Shown here: piece after piece, positions 1 to 7,858 of the stretch | Layout: every line of letters begins with the position of its first letter | How positions within the stretch are numbered: position 1 is the stretch's first letter | NCBI GenBank assembly: GCA_900555665.1 | Contig: USLX01000021.1 | Location: forward strand, 1 to 22,380 | DNA length: 22,380 nucleotides | Direction: 5' to 3' | DNA from: an uncultured Eubacteriales bacterium | GTDB lineage: Bacteria; Bacillota; Clostridia; Oscillospirales; Oscillospiraceae | Position numbers and translations under genes: made by a program | Notes under the pieces: model-generated | Told to the model about the DNA's origin: nothing | What the model saw: the letters and a program-made list of their open reading frames with translations, nothing else | Database searches by the model: none

Positions 1-23
1 GAAAGGGGCTTTTTGCCCCTTTC
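1..23. terminator. Perfect GC-rich hairpin at the window edge
   Basis: A 9-bp perfect inverted repeat (GAAAGGGGC / GCCCCTTTC) encloses a TTTTT loop. On the plus strand it is followed by ACTCTAT, which is not a convincing U-tract; on the minus strand the flank lies outside the window. It probably terminates a gene to the left or the minus-strand SLH gene, but only the hairpin is visible. Confidence 0.45.
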
Positions 24-80
24 ACTCTATCCCCGCTGCTCGATTGCGGAGCTGCCTTTTATCGTTTTTTTGACAGTCTC

Positions 81-104
81 AAAACGCCTGCGTTTTGGCG
101 TTTT
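81..104. repeat. Inverted repeat downstream of the SLH gene
   Basis: AAAACGCC (81-88) and GGCGTTTT (97-104) form an 8-bp stem with loop TGCGTTTT, and weaker pairing continues outwards. It lies 23 bp past the stop of the minus-strand SLH gene. In minus-strand RNA the stem is followed by an A-rich run, not U residues, so it is not a canonical intrinsic terminator. It may act together with the hairpin at 1-23. Confidence 0.4.
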
Positions 105-126
105 CAGGCTGTGAGCGTCTGGAGCT

Positions 127-1353
127 TCATTCCGAACGGACATATCCGGTTCCCCGGATCTCGGAATAGAGTACGCTCTGCCCCGCGAACAGAACTACGT
201 TCTGGTCATAGGCCTGCGCGGCCATCTCCGTTCCGGCGACATTGACGCGCAGCGGATCCGTGCTGACAACGGCTGCAGCGCGCACGCTTGTGATCAGCAC
301 GGCGTCAAACTTCAAATCACCCGTGTGATCGATGACCGTGATCTTGGCCCCCTCCGGCAGGGTCTGCAGGATGTCGGCGGTTGCCGGATCAAAGTTATAA
401 TAGTATGCGCAGTCATCCGCAAACGTGAAGTTGTTGGAACTGCAAACGGCCCGCAGCTCCTGTGCATCGGCGAACGTGTAGTAAATTTCGCCTGCAGCAG
501 GCACCGGTGTGCCCACCACGCTGCCGTTCATCATATAAATATCGACGTTTCGCCCCAGCAGGCTCAAGTCGGTCGTCACGGCGAATTCCTTGTGCCCGGC
601 CAGCTTGCTCATCCCGGCTGCGAGCTTCCCGCCGGCGCTGGTCAGATCGGCGCAGTCATTGGCCTCCAGCGTTCCGGTGTAGCGGACAAGATCAAACCGC
701 GTCTCCATATAGGTCTTCGGGTTCATCAGCTCGTCGAGCGCATAGCGCATCACGCCAGCCTCTTTCGCGTTGACCACGGCGGGGCACTGCATGGCGTTGT
801 AAATGAGCAGACAGGCGTCATCCCGCGAGACGGCGTCGGACAGCTGCCCGCCGAACCCGTCATGAAGCCCCAGCCGCAGTGCGTCCTCATCGACAGCCTG
901 GCCCCAGTGGCTCCCGGTATAGCGTGTGCCGTCCTCGCCGAGCACAACGAGCAGCATCTTGGCCAGCTCTCGGGCCGTGACGGCGTCCTTGGGCCGGAAG
1001 GTGCCCTGCCCGTTCCCGGTCAGGATGCCCTGTTCGGCGCAGTAGCACACATAAAGGTTTCCCCAGGAGCCGAGCGTGTCCTGAAAGAGCGACAAATTGG
1101 CCGGCTGCGGGTTGTCCGTACAGAGCTTCGTGATGACCTTGGCGATCTCTTCCCGCGTTACGGAAGCGGTGGGGCGGAAGCTTCCGTCGGTATACCCGGA
1201 GATCAATCCGAGGTCAACCAGCATGCGCACCGCGCCGATATTGCGGATGGATGCCTGGTCGGGAAAGGCCTGATTGGCCGGGGCCGCAGCCGCCGGCAGC
1301 GCGCAGACCGTCAGAAGAAAGATGATGATCAAAAGAGCCAACACCCGTTTCAC
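127..1353 (-). CDS. Secreted S-layer homology (SLH) domain protein
   Basis: This is a 408-aa exported protein. The start chosen is GTG at 1353, preceded by GGAAGGGGGG at good spacing; the open frame extends further upstream, but only this start gives a clean signal peptide (VKRVLALLIIIFLLTVCALP, cleavage near AAA-AP at residue 23-24). SLH repeat 1 covers about residues 30-75 (LVDLGLISGYTDGSFRPTAS, then VTREEIAKVI). Repeat 2 covers about 85-140 (AEQGILTGNGQGTFRPKDAV). A degenerate third repeat covers about 145-190. SLH triplets normally anchor proteins non-covalently to pyruvylated secondary cell-wall polymers. The remaining 220 residues match nothing I recognise; they carry no obvious catalytic motif or membrane segment. 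It is monocistronic and divergent from the parB-like gene, with its own promoter at 1387-1415. Localisation is well supported; the function of the C-terminal half is unknown. Confidence 0.88.
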   Translation of the reverse strand: MKRVLALLIIIFLLTVCALPAAAAPANQAFPDQASIRNIGAVRMLVDLGLISGYTDGSFRPTASVTREEIAKVITKLCTDNPQPANLSLFQDTLGSWGNLYVCYCAEQGILTGNGQGTFRPKDAVTARELAKMLLVVLGEDGTRYTGSHWGQAVDEDALRLGLHDGFGGQLSDAVSRDDACLLIYNAMQCPAVVNAKEAGVMRYALDELMNPKTYMETRFDLVRYTGTLEANDCADLTSAGGKLAAGMSKLAGHKEFAVTTDLSLLGRNVDIYMMNGSVVGTPVPAAGEIYYTFADAQELRAVCSSNNFTFADDCAYYYNFDPATADILQTLPEGAKITVIDHTGDLKFDAVLITSVRAAAVVSTDPLRVNVAGTEMAAQAYDQNVVLFAGQSVLYSEIRGTGYVRSE

Positions 1354-1386
1354 GGCGCAACCCCCCTTCCTGCATGATATGATGAT

Positions 1387-1415
1387 AGTATACCGGCCCA
1401 CCGCTGCGATTGCAA
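1387..1415 (-). promoter_or_regulatory. Sigma-A type promoter of the SLH gene
   Basis: Reading the minus strand, TTGCAA (1415-1410) and TATACT (1392-1387) are separated by 17 bp. The -10 is 5/6 and the -35 is 4/6 to consensus. It lies about 35 bp upstream of the GTG start at 1353. Confidence 0.6.
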
Positions 1416-1577
1416 GAGAAGGACGAAGGATGTAACATAACTGTAAAGAAACGGGCATTTTTCCAGCAAAACAGGACGGTTTTTCCACAGTTTGTGCGCA
1501 GCTTTGTGGACAATTCCCGCCCATCCCCGCCCGTCTGCCCTCTATTGCCCCGCGAACCGGGCACCGGTGCAGGATAA

Positions 1578-1623
1578 CACAATATTTTGTATTTCCCGAC
1601 ATTTCCAAACACAATTTCTTGTG
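1578..1623. repeat. Two CACAA-N4-TTGT inverted repeats 32 bp apart
   Basis: CACAA-TATT-TTGT occupies 1578-1590 and CACAA-TTTC-TTGTG occupies 1610-1623. Their starts are 32 bp apart, close to three helical turns, and 83-128 bp upstream of the parB-like start. The spacing and shared arms resemble a tandem operator, but no known regulator is matched. Confidence 0.35.
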
Positions 1624-1705
1624 ACACTTCGTGCCAATTCGCGCCGTTTTGCAGGGACGGAAGCGTAAAATAGAGACAAACATCAGCGGAAGGAGCAAAA
1701 GGGCA

Positions 1706-2518
1706 ATGGGAAGACGGACAGGCGTTTTGGAGAGCGGACGGGTGCTCTATCTGCCGCTCGGCAGCATTCGGCCCAATCCGGCGCAGCCGCGCCGGGTTTT
1801 TGATCCGGCGGGGTTGCAGGAGCTTGCGGATTCCATCCGGGAATACGGCGTTCTCCAGCCACTCACGGTGCGGCGGCGGGCGAACGGCTATGAGCTGGTC
1901 GCCGGAGAGCGCCGACTCCGTGCCGCCGGCCTTGCGGGCCTCACGACGGTGCCCTGCCTGGTGGCCTCGGTGGACGAGGAGGCGTCCGGTATGCTTGCGC
2001 TGGTGGAAAATCTCCAGCGCCGCGACCTTGATTTTATTGAGGAGGCCGAAGGCCTCGCCCGTCTGATGAAAACCTGGGGCCTCAGCCAAGAGCAGGCCGC
2101 GCGCAAGGTCGGCAAGAGCCAGTCTGCCGTGGCCAATAAGCTGCGCCTTCTGCGCCTGCCGCCGTCGGTGCTTGCCGAGCTCCGGCTGAACCATCTCGGC
2201 GAGCGCCATGCCCGCGCGCTTTTAAAGCTGCGCAGCGAGGACGAGCAGCTGCGTGTCGTCGGCCAGATCGTGCAGGGTGGCTGGACGGTCGCAAAAACGG
2301 AGGCATACATCGACTCCCTGCTCCAGCCGCCTGCGCCGGTGCGCCGGGAATTCGGCGGCTTCCGCCTGCGCGACATGCGCGTGTTTTTCAATTCCGTCAA
2401 TCACCAGCTCGACCTCATTCGCTCCGCCGGTGTCGATGCCCGTTCGCAGCGCCAGGAGACCGAGCGCGAGATCGTCCTTACCATCCGCATCCCCAAGCGG
2501 GAGATCGCCGCGCGCTGA
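1706..2518 (+). CDS. ParB/Noc-like DNA-binding protein
   Basis: This is a 270-aa member of the ParB/Spo0J/Noc family of CTP-dependent DNA clamps used in chromosome segregation or nucleoid occlusion. The start is ATG 1706, with GGAAGGAG (1688-1695) ten bases upstream. Visible elements are an N-terminal ParB/sulfiredoxin-like fold with RPNPAQPRR (22-30), the CTP-binding motif GERRLRAA (67-74), ENLQRRDLDFIEEAEG (101-116), and a helix-turn-helix around 126-150 (GLSQEQAARKVGKSQSAVAN). The phrase ANKLRLLRLP resembles Noc more than Spo0J/ParB proper. No parA/soj gene is adjacent, and the usual gidB/trmE neighbours are missing, so it may be a stand-alone Noc or a second ParB paralogue. No parS or full Noc-binding palindrome was seen nearby. 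Confidence 0.85.
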   Translation: MGRRTGVLESGRVLYLPLGSIRPNPAQPRRVFDPAGLQELADSIREYGVLQPLTVRRRANGYELVAGERRLRAAGLAGLTTVPCLVASVDEEASGMLALVENLQRRDLDFIEEAEGLARLMKTWGLSQEQAARKVGKSQSAVANKLRLLRLPPSVLAELRLNHLGERHARALLKLRSEDEQLRVVGQIVQGGWTVAKTEAYIDSLLQPPAPVRREFGGFRLRDMRVFFNSVNHQLDLIRSAGVDARSQRQETEREIVLTIRIPKREIAAR

Positions 2519-2604
2519 GGCAAAAACCAACGCTTTCCACAGCCAATTTCATCCGATTGCAACATACTCTTCCCAGAACTCACAAGATTCCACACACAAC
2601 GGAT

Positions 2605-2620
2605 GTTTTTGCGCAAAAAC
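2605..2620. repeat. 16-bp perfect palindrome upstream of the ppdK promoter
   Basis: GTTTTTGCGCAAAAAC is fully self-complementary. It ends 11 bp before the -35 element of the ppdK promoter. It could be an operator for a regulator of ppdK. Alternatively it could be a weak hairpin ending the parB-like transcript, which has no other terminator. Confidence 0.4.
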
Positions 2621-2631
2621 CTGATTTTTCG

Positions 2632-2660
2632 TTTACTTTTTTCGGGAAACATGGTATAGT
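2632..2660 (+). promoter_or_regulatory. Sigma-A type promoter of ppdK
   Basis: TTTACT (2632-2637) and TATAGT (2655-2660) are separated by exactly 17 bp, in an AT-rich patch between two GC-rich genes. The predicted transcript has a 5' leader of about 75 nt before ATG 2744. Confidence 0.7.
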
Positions 2661-2743
2661 ATGTACTGTTTGAGAATCAAAAAACAAAAAGCACTGGGTC
2701 GAAACGAGTGACGCTTCGCCCACACAGGAAAGGGGTAAACCAA

Positions 2744-5377
2744 ATGTCTCACAAGTACGTCTATCTGTTCTCCGAAGGCAACGGCAAAATGCGCGAGCTC
2801 CTTGGCGGCAAGGGTGCCAATCTGGCCGAAATGACCAACCTTGGCATGCCGGTTCCGCAGGGCTTCACCATTACCACCGAGGCCTGCACGCAGTACTACA
2901 AGGACGACCGCCAGATCAACGATGAGATCGAAGCGGAAATCATGGAGTACGTCGAAAAGCTCGAAGAGATGACCGGCAAAAAGTTCGGCGATCTCTACAA
3001 CCCGCTCCTGGTCTCTGTCCGTTCCGGCGCGCGCGCTTCCATGCCCGGCATGATGGATACCATTCTGAACCTCGGTCTGAACGACGAAGTCGTTGTTGCC
3101 TTCGCGAAGAAGACCAACAACCCCCGCTTTGCCTACGATTCCTACCGCCGCTTCATCCAGATGTACTCCGACGTCGTCATGGAGGTCGGCAAAAAGTACT
3201 TCGAGCAGCTCATCGACGAGATGAAGGCCGCCCGCAACGTGAAGCTCGATACCGAGCTGACCGCTGACGACCTCAAGGAGCTGGCCGAGAAGTTCAAGGC
3301 GGAATACAAGGAAAAGCTTGGCGAAGAGTTCCCGCAGGATCCGAAGATGCAGCTCATGGGCGCCATCAAGGCTGTCTTCCGCTCCTGGGACAACCCCCGC
3401 GCGATCTACTACCGCCGCATGAACGACATCCCCTCCGATTGGGGCACTGCCGTCAACGTCCAGTCCATGGTCTTCGGCAACACCGGCGATACCTCCGGCA
3501 CGGGCGTCGCGTTTACCCGCAACCCCGCCACCGGCGAAAAGAAGCTGTTCGGCGAGTTCCTGATGAACGCGCAGGGTGAAGACGTCGTGGCCGGCGTCCG
3601 CACCCCGCAGACCATCGACCAGCTGGCCGAGGTCATGCCCGAGGCATATAAGCAGTTTACTGATATCTGCGCCAAGCTCGAATATCACTACCGCGATATG
3701 CAGGATATGGAGTTCACCATTGAGGACAAGAAGCTCTATATGCTCCAGACCCGCAACGGCAAGCGCACCGCTGCCGCCGCGATGAAGATCGCCTGCGATC
3801 TCGTGGACGAGGGCATGATCACCGAGGAAGAGGCCGTCGCCATGATCGACCCGAAGAGCCTCGATTCTCTCCTGCACCCGACGTTCGATCCTGCCGCCCT
3901 GAAGAAGGCCAAGGTCGTCGGCACGGGCCTCGCCGCGTCTCCGGGCGCTGCCTGCGGTCAGATCGTTTTCTCTGCCGAGAAAGCAACAGACTGGGCCAAG
4001 AACGGTCATAAGGTCGTGCTTGTCCGTCTGGAGACCTCGCCCGAGGATATCGAGGGTATGCACTACGCGCAGGGCGTCCTGACCGTCCGCGGCGGCATGA
4101 CCTCCCACGCGGCTGTCGTCGCCCGCGGCATGGGCACCTGCTGCGTCTCCGGCTGCGGCGCCATCAAGATGAACGAGGAAGCCAAGACCTTCGAGCTGTC
4201 CGGCAAGACCTATAAGGAAGGCGACTGGATCTCCATCGACGGCTCCACCGGCAATATTTACGGCGAGAAGATCAAGACGGCTGCCGCGACCATCTCCGGC
4301 GATTTCGACCGCCTGATGAGCTGGGCCGACAAGTTCCGCCGTCTGCAGGTCCGCACGAACGCCGACACCCCGCACGACGCGCAGCAGGCAGCTGCCTTCG
4401 GCGCAGAGGGCATCGGCCTGTGCCGTACCGAGCATATGTTCTTCGAGGCTGACCGCATCAAGGCCATGCGTGAGATGATCGTCTCCGAAACGTCTGAGCA
4501 GCGCGAACGGGCGCTGGCCAAGCTCGAGCCGATCCAGCAGGCCGACTTTGAGGCCATTTACGAGGCCATGAAGGGCCGCCCGGTCACCATCCGCCTGCTC
4601 GACCCGCCCCTGCACGAGTTCGTCCCGACCGATCCGAAGGATATCGCAGATCTGGCCGCAGAAATGGGCCTGAGCGTCGAGCACCTGAACCAGGTCATTT
4701 CCTCTCTGCACGAGTTCAACCCCATGATGGGCCACCGCGGCTGCCGTCTGGACGTCACCTTCCCGGAGATCGCCAAGATGCAGACCGCCGCGATCATCAA
4801 GGCCGCGCTGGCTGTCCGCAGCCGCCGTCCGGCATGGAAGATCACGCCGGAGATCATGGTCCCGCTGGTCGGCGAGGAGAAGGAGCTGGCCTTCGTCAAG
4901 TCTGTCATCGACAAGACTGCGAAGAAGATCATCAAGGAAGCCGGTTCCGACATGACCTACAAGGTCGGCACCATGATCGAGATCCCGCGCGCTGCGCTGA
5001 CCGCCGACGCCATTGCCAACGAGGCAGAGTTCTTCTCCTTCGGCACGAACGATCTGACACAGATGACCTTCGGCTTCTCCCGTGACGACGCGGGCAAGTT
5101 CCTTGCGTCCTACTACGACCGCAAGATCTACGAATCCGACCCGTTCTCCAAGCTCGATCAGGCAGGCGTCGGCCGCCTCGTCAAGATGGCGGCGGAGCTG
5201 GGCCGTCAGACCCGCCCGGACATCAAGCTCGGCATCTGCGGCGAGCAGGGCGGCGACCCCTCGACCGTCGAATTCTGCCATAACATCGGCCTGACCTACG
5301 TCTCCTGCAGCCCGTTCCGCGTGCCCATCGCCCGCCTCGCTGCCGCACAGGCCGCGATCAAGGCGAAGAAGAACTAA
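2744..5377 (+). CDS. ppdK: Pyruvate, phosphate dikinase
   Basis: This cytoplasmic enzyme interconverts pyruvate + ATP + Pi and PEP + AMP + PPi. In anaerobes it often works in the glycolytic, PPi-linked direction. The product is 877 aa, close to the 874-aa Clostridium symbiosum enzyme. The start is ATG 2744 behind AGGAAAGGGG (2726-2735); the upstream GTG at 2708 lacks a site. The N-terminal nucleotide-binding domain begins with GGKGANLAEM. The central phosphohistidine domain carries GGMTSHAAVVARGMGTC with catalytic His455, the same number as in C. symbiosum. The C-terminal PEP/pyruvate TIM barrel includes GEEGIGLCRTEHMFF-type sequence (here GAEGIGLCRTEHMFF), TNDLTQMT, and GICGEQGGDP with catalytic Cys832. 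It is monocistronic. The strong preference for C-ending codons fits high expression. Confidence 0.98.
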   Translation: MSHKYVYLFSEGNGKMRELLGGKGANLAEMTNLGMPVPQGFTITTEACTQYYKDDRQINDEIEAEIMEYVEKLEEMTGKKFGDLYNPLLVSVRSGARASMPGMMDTILNLGLNDEVVVAFAKKTNNPRFAYDSYRRFIQMYSDVVMEVGKKYFEQLIDEMKAARNVKLDTELTADDLKELAEKFKAEYKEKLGEEFPQDPKMQLMGAIKAVFRSWDNPRAIYYRRMNDIPSDWGTAVNVQSMVFGNTGDTSGTGVAFTRNPATGEKKLFGEFLMNAQGEDVVAGVRTPQTIDQLAEVMPEAYKQFTDICAKLEYHYRDMQDMEFTIEDKKLYMLQTRNGKRTAAAAMKIACDLVDEGMITEEEAVAMIDPKSLDSLLHPTFDPAALKKAKVVGTGLAASPGAACGQIVFSAEKATDWAKNGHKVVLVRLETSPEDIEGMHYAQGVLTVRGGMTSHAAVVARGMGTCCVSGCGAIKMNEEAKTFELSGKTYKEGDWISIDGSTGNIYGEKIKTAAATISGDFDRLMSWADKFRRLQVRTNADTPHDAQQAAAFGAEGIGLCRTEHMFFEADRIKAMREMIVSETSEQRERALAKLEPIQQADFEAIYEAMKGRPVTIRLLDPPLHEFVPTDPKDIADLAAEMGLSVEHLNQVISSLHEFNPMMGHRGCRLDVTFPEIAKMQTAAIIKAALAVRSRRPAWKITPEIMVPLVGEEKELAFVKSVIDKTAKKIIKEAGSDMTYKVGTMIEIPRAALTADAIANEAEFFSFGTNDLTQMTFGFSRDDAGKFLASYYDRKIYESDPFSKLDQAGVGRLVKMAAELGRQTRPDIKLGICGEQGGDPSTVEFCHNIGLTYVSCSPFRVPIARLAAAQAAIKAKKN

Positions 5378-5415
5378 AAGTCTTCCCACAGCGCGAGAAC
5401 CGATAAAAAACCGTC

Positions 5416-5445
5416 GGCCCCCTGATACCATGTATCAGGGGGGCC
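5416..5445. terminator. Bidirectional terminator after ppdK
   Basis: GGCCCCCTGATAC (5416-5428) pairs with GTATCAGGGGGGCC (5432-5445) around a tiny loop, with one bulged base. In the minus direction the stem is followed by GGTTTTTTATCG, a good U-tract. In the plus direction it is followed by GCTTCTTCTC, which is weaker. It can end ppdK and back up the restriction operon terminator at 5604. Confidence 0.75.
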
Positions 5446-5603
5446 GCTTCTTCTCATAAAGATCCCGACTATGGTACAGCGCAATTCGCTCCATGCCGCG
5501 ATGCGCGGATGCCCATATGCGCCGCCAAATATCGGAAGCTGTCCCTGCGCTCAAAAACGGCGCACAGCTCTGCCCGTCCTGCCCGGAGGGGATCTGCAGG
5601 AAA

Positions 5604-5640
5604 ACTCCGCCCTGGATCGTCACGCAATCCGGGGCGGAGT
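5604..5640 (-). terminator. Terminator of the mod-res operon
   Basis: ACTCCGCCCTGGAT (5604-5617) and ATCCGGGGCGGAGT (5627-5640) form a 14-bp stem with one G-T pair and a 9-nt loop. In minus-strand RNA it is followed by TTTCC. It lies 32 bp beyond the res stop. The rest of the 294-bp gap between ppdK and res (5378-5671) contains only this and the 5416 hairpin. Confidence 0.65.
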
Positions 5641-5671
5641 CTTTATGCGTTTGCACGGCAAACGGGCGCCA

Positions 5672-7858
5672 TTAGATCAGGACGTCCTCCAGAAGACGCC
5701 AGTCCGCGCCGCTGATGTCCTCGGAATACCGCTCCGTGCAGATGCAAAGCTCGTCGGTTGCCCCATCGTTGCGGACGAGGCCGCCGTGCAGGCCGTGCTT
5801 TTCCAAAAACGCATGGAGCACGTCGAACTTTTTAGCCGTGAACGGGTCAATGTCCTGGCTTCCGCCGCTCCGGTCAAAGCCGCCCTTCGTCTCCAGAATC
5901 CAGAGCGCCCCTCTGACGCAGACCACATAGTCCGGGTAAAACAGGCGCTGGTGCCCCGTGTTGTCCAGATAGACGATGGAGAGGTATTCGCTCCCCTTGT
6001 CCCCGTTTTTGTACCACCAGTCCACGCCCTCTGTCCGTTCACAGAACTTTTCAAACTTCACCTCGGACGTGGAGCGCGGTGCTGCCGAGGAGAGATAGCC
6101 GCTATAGACGTTTTTGCGGTATTCCACCTGCCGTTTCCCGCTGCGTTGGTAGGTAAACAGACAGCTGTGCGGCAGTCGGAAGACCGTTTCGCTGACAGCG
6201 GGCAGATCCAGATGAACCTGGGCCAGCTCGGCAGACAGCGCTTCACAGACCGCGCGCCGGAGCCGTTCGGTGTTGTTGAGCACGAAAGCATAGATCTCCC
6301 TGGACGGGAGCGCAAGCAGTTTTTGCCGGCACGGGCACCCGGCGTCAAACAGACGCCGGAGGATGGTGTTCATGTAGGAATATTCCATCCCGATCTCCAG
6401 CCCCAGCCGGCTGACCTGACGGTGGTAATCACGACCATGTTTGTGCGTGCTGAGCGGTTCGGAGACGGCGATCTGGTTGAGCGCATTGGGGTCGAAGTCC
6501 AGCGTAGCCGTCTCGCCGGAGCGGGTGTAGCGCACAACTGCGTCGCGGAAAAGGAAGCCTGCCGTCTCCAGGCGAACCTGGTTTTCTGCAAGGTTGTCTG
6601 TGGTGCGGTAAGTTGCGGCAAAGTAGTCTGACAGCATATGCAGCACACGTTGTGGATTGCGGCCGCTGCTCGGCATGCTGCGCTGCTCACAGGGCAGCGT
6701 CACGCTGCGGTATTCCGGCTTTAAAAACAGCGTACAAGCGTCCAGCGCCGCGCTGCCGAGGCCCTGACGGACGCCGGCGGTGAATTTTTCGTCAAAGGTA
6801 TAGAGATAACAGCTGTCGAGCATGTCGCTGCCATAGTGCTTCGCCTCCGGCATGCGGCGGATGCGCCCAATGGTCTGGATCTCGAAAGTTTCATCCATGT
6901 TTTCCCGCAGCTTGAGCAAGATTTGGGCCCGCGGGCAGTCCCAACCGGTGGCGACAGCCTGCTTGATGATCACGGCCTCGGAAGCCGCGTCAGGCAGCTC
7001 GATCCCATCGAGGTTTTCGTGCCGGTCGGAGAGCCAGATGGCCAGTCTCCCGTTGTCATAACGCAGGCCTTGGGTGGAAAACCAGCGCTCCACATCCGAA
7101 AGCACCGCCGCAGAGCGGTTTGGCAGCTGTACAATCAAGAGCGGATTTACGGCAATTCCACGCCGGACATACTCCGCCCGCAGCTCCTGCCGCTTTTCCA
7201 GCGCACGCGCCAGCAAATAGTTTGTCTGATCTTCTACTTCCACCACCTGCGGGAAGCCCGGATTTATGAGGAGCAGCTTTTTGATGAGGCCGGAGGCGAT
7301 GACCTCCTGCTCGGGGATCTCGATCCAGGTGGTGCGAGGAAGGGGCTTTGGCGTTGCGGAGCAGCGGATGATTTTTTGGGGGTGGAAATAGCGGAGCAAG
7401 TCGTCGGCCTTGATGGTGTTGTTTTGGTGACTTTCGTCTATGATGACGATGAAATGCACGCCGGCATCCTGTGCGCGGCGAATATGCTCGAGGAAATTGG
7501 TGTGCTCGCTGTCCTTGAGCGCATTGTTGCCTTTTTTGGTAAGCTTTTCCCAGTTGAGGAAGCAGCTGTCGTTTTCCTCAAAGCCGGTTGTCATGACGTC
7601 GGAGAGCAGCTTGGTCTGGGAGGACGGAATGTATTGATCCATCTTTGCCTTGCTCTGCTCTTCCAGGCCGCCTTTGCCGGGTGTGAGCCAGATGAAGACG
7701 GTTTTTGGGTAGGATTGAAGATATTGCTGCATGAAATAGGTGAGGAGAATGGTCTTGCCGCTCCCGGTGGGGCTTTTGAGAATGATGTCGCGGGCGGGGG
7801 CCTCCATTGCCGCAAAGAGTGACCGGACTGCCGAGAGCTGAAAATTCTTTAATTCCAT
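5672..7858 (-). CDS. res: Type III restriction enzyme, Res subunit (helicase/translocase and nuclease)
   Basis: This 728-aa subunit partners with Mod to cut unmodified DNA at type III sites after ATP-driven communication between sites. The superfamily 2 helicase region shows Walker A SPTGSGKT (29-36), the Walker B/DEAH-like box DESH (141-144), and SATP (167-170). A second RecA-like domain contains AVATGWDCPRAQILLKLREN and a motif VI-like QTIGRIRRMP. Near the C terminus a PD-(D/E)XK nuclease signature is visible: Asp643 in FYPDYV, and Glu656-x-Lys658 in WILETKGGFD. The ATG overlaps the end of mod by 10 nt, and the site AGGAGGAAGAGGC lies inside mod, indicating translational coupling. It is shorter than the ~970-aa EcoP1I-type Res but all key motifs are present, so it is probably functional. 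Confidence 0.93.
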   Translation of the reverse strand: MELKNFQLSAVRSLFAAMEAPARDIILKSPTGSGKTILLTYFMQQYLQSYPKTVFIWLTPGKGGLEEQSKAKMDQYIPSSQTKLLSDVMTTGFEENDSCFLNWEKLTKKGNNALKDSEHTNFLEHIRRAQDAGVHFIVIIDESHQNNTIKADDLLRYFHPQKIIRCSATPKPLPRTTWIEIPEQEVIASGLIKKLLLINPGFPQVVEVEDQTNYLLARALEKRQELRAEYVRRGIAVNPLLIVQLPNRSAAVLSDVERWFSTQGLRYDNGRLAIWLSDRHENLDGIELPDAASEAVIIKQAVATGWDCPRAQILLKLRENMDETFEIQTIGRIRRMPEAKHYGSDMLDSCYLYTFDEKFTAGVRQGLGSAALDACTLFLKPEYRSVTLPCEQRSMPSSGRNPQRVLHMLSDYFAATYRTTDNLAENQVRLETAGFLFRDAVVRYTRSGETATLDFDPNALNQIAVSEPLSTHKHGRDYHRQVSRLGLEIGMEYSYMNTILRRLFDAGCPCRQKLLALPSREIYAFVLNNTERLRRAVCEALSAELAQVHLDLPAVSETVFRLPHSCLFTYQRSGKRQVEYRKNVYSGYLSSAAPRSTSEVKFEKFCERTEGVDWWYKNGDKGSEYLSIVYLDNTGHQRLFYPDYVVCVRGALWILETKGGFDRSGGSQDIDPFTAKKFDVLHAFLEKHGLHGGLVRNDGATDELCICTERYSEDISGADWRLLEDVLI

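Larger units (their letters stand above)
1354..1705. other. Intergenic region between the SLH gene and the parB-like gene
   Basis: This 352-bp divergent gap holds the SLH promoter. It also holds two DnaA-box-like 9-mers in opposite orientation: TTTTCCACA at 1481-1489, and TTGTCCACA on the minus strand at 1505-1513. Each has one mismatch to TTATCCACA. Two related inverted repeats of the form CACAA-N4-TTGT lie at 1578-1590 and 1610-1623. No convincing promoter for the plus-strand gene was found, although TAAAAT at 1666-1671 could be its -10. No coding frame here is credible. Confidence 0.5.

Noticed and set aside
1591..1604. ATTTCCCG as a Noc-binding site next to the noc-like gene
   Set aside because: Only the first half matches ATTTCCCGGGAAAT; the second half is not palindromic. 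A CGGGAAA half-site at 2643-2649 is equally partial.
1354..1698. 115-residue N-terminal extension of the SLH protein
   Set aside because: It would bury the signal peptide in the interior and cover the promoter; GTG 1353 has a strong ribosome binding site.
2708..2743. Earlier GTG start of ppdK
   Set aside because: No ribosome binding site before it, whereas ATG 2744 has AGGAAAGGGG and matches the family N terminus.
2633..5431. 932-codon open frame on the minus strand across ppdK
   Set aside because: It is the antisense shadow of ppdK, produced by strong C-ending codon bias. Its translation is low-complexity (rich in Leu, Gly, Asp, Val, Ala) and resembles no protein, while the plus strand encodes an unmistakable PPDK.
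5471..6631. 386-codon plus-strand open frame across the 3' half of res
   Set aside because: Antisense of res, starts inside the terminator region, no recognisable motif.
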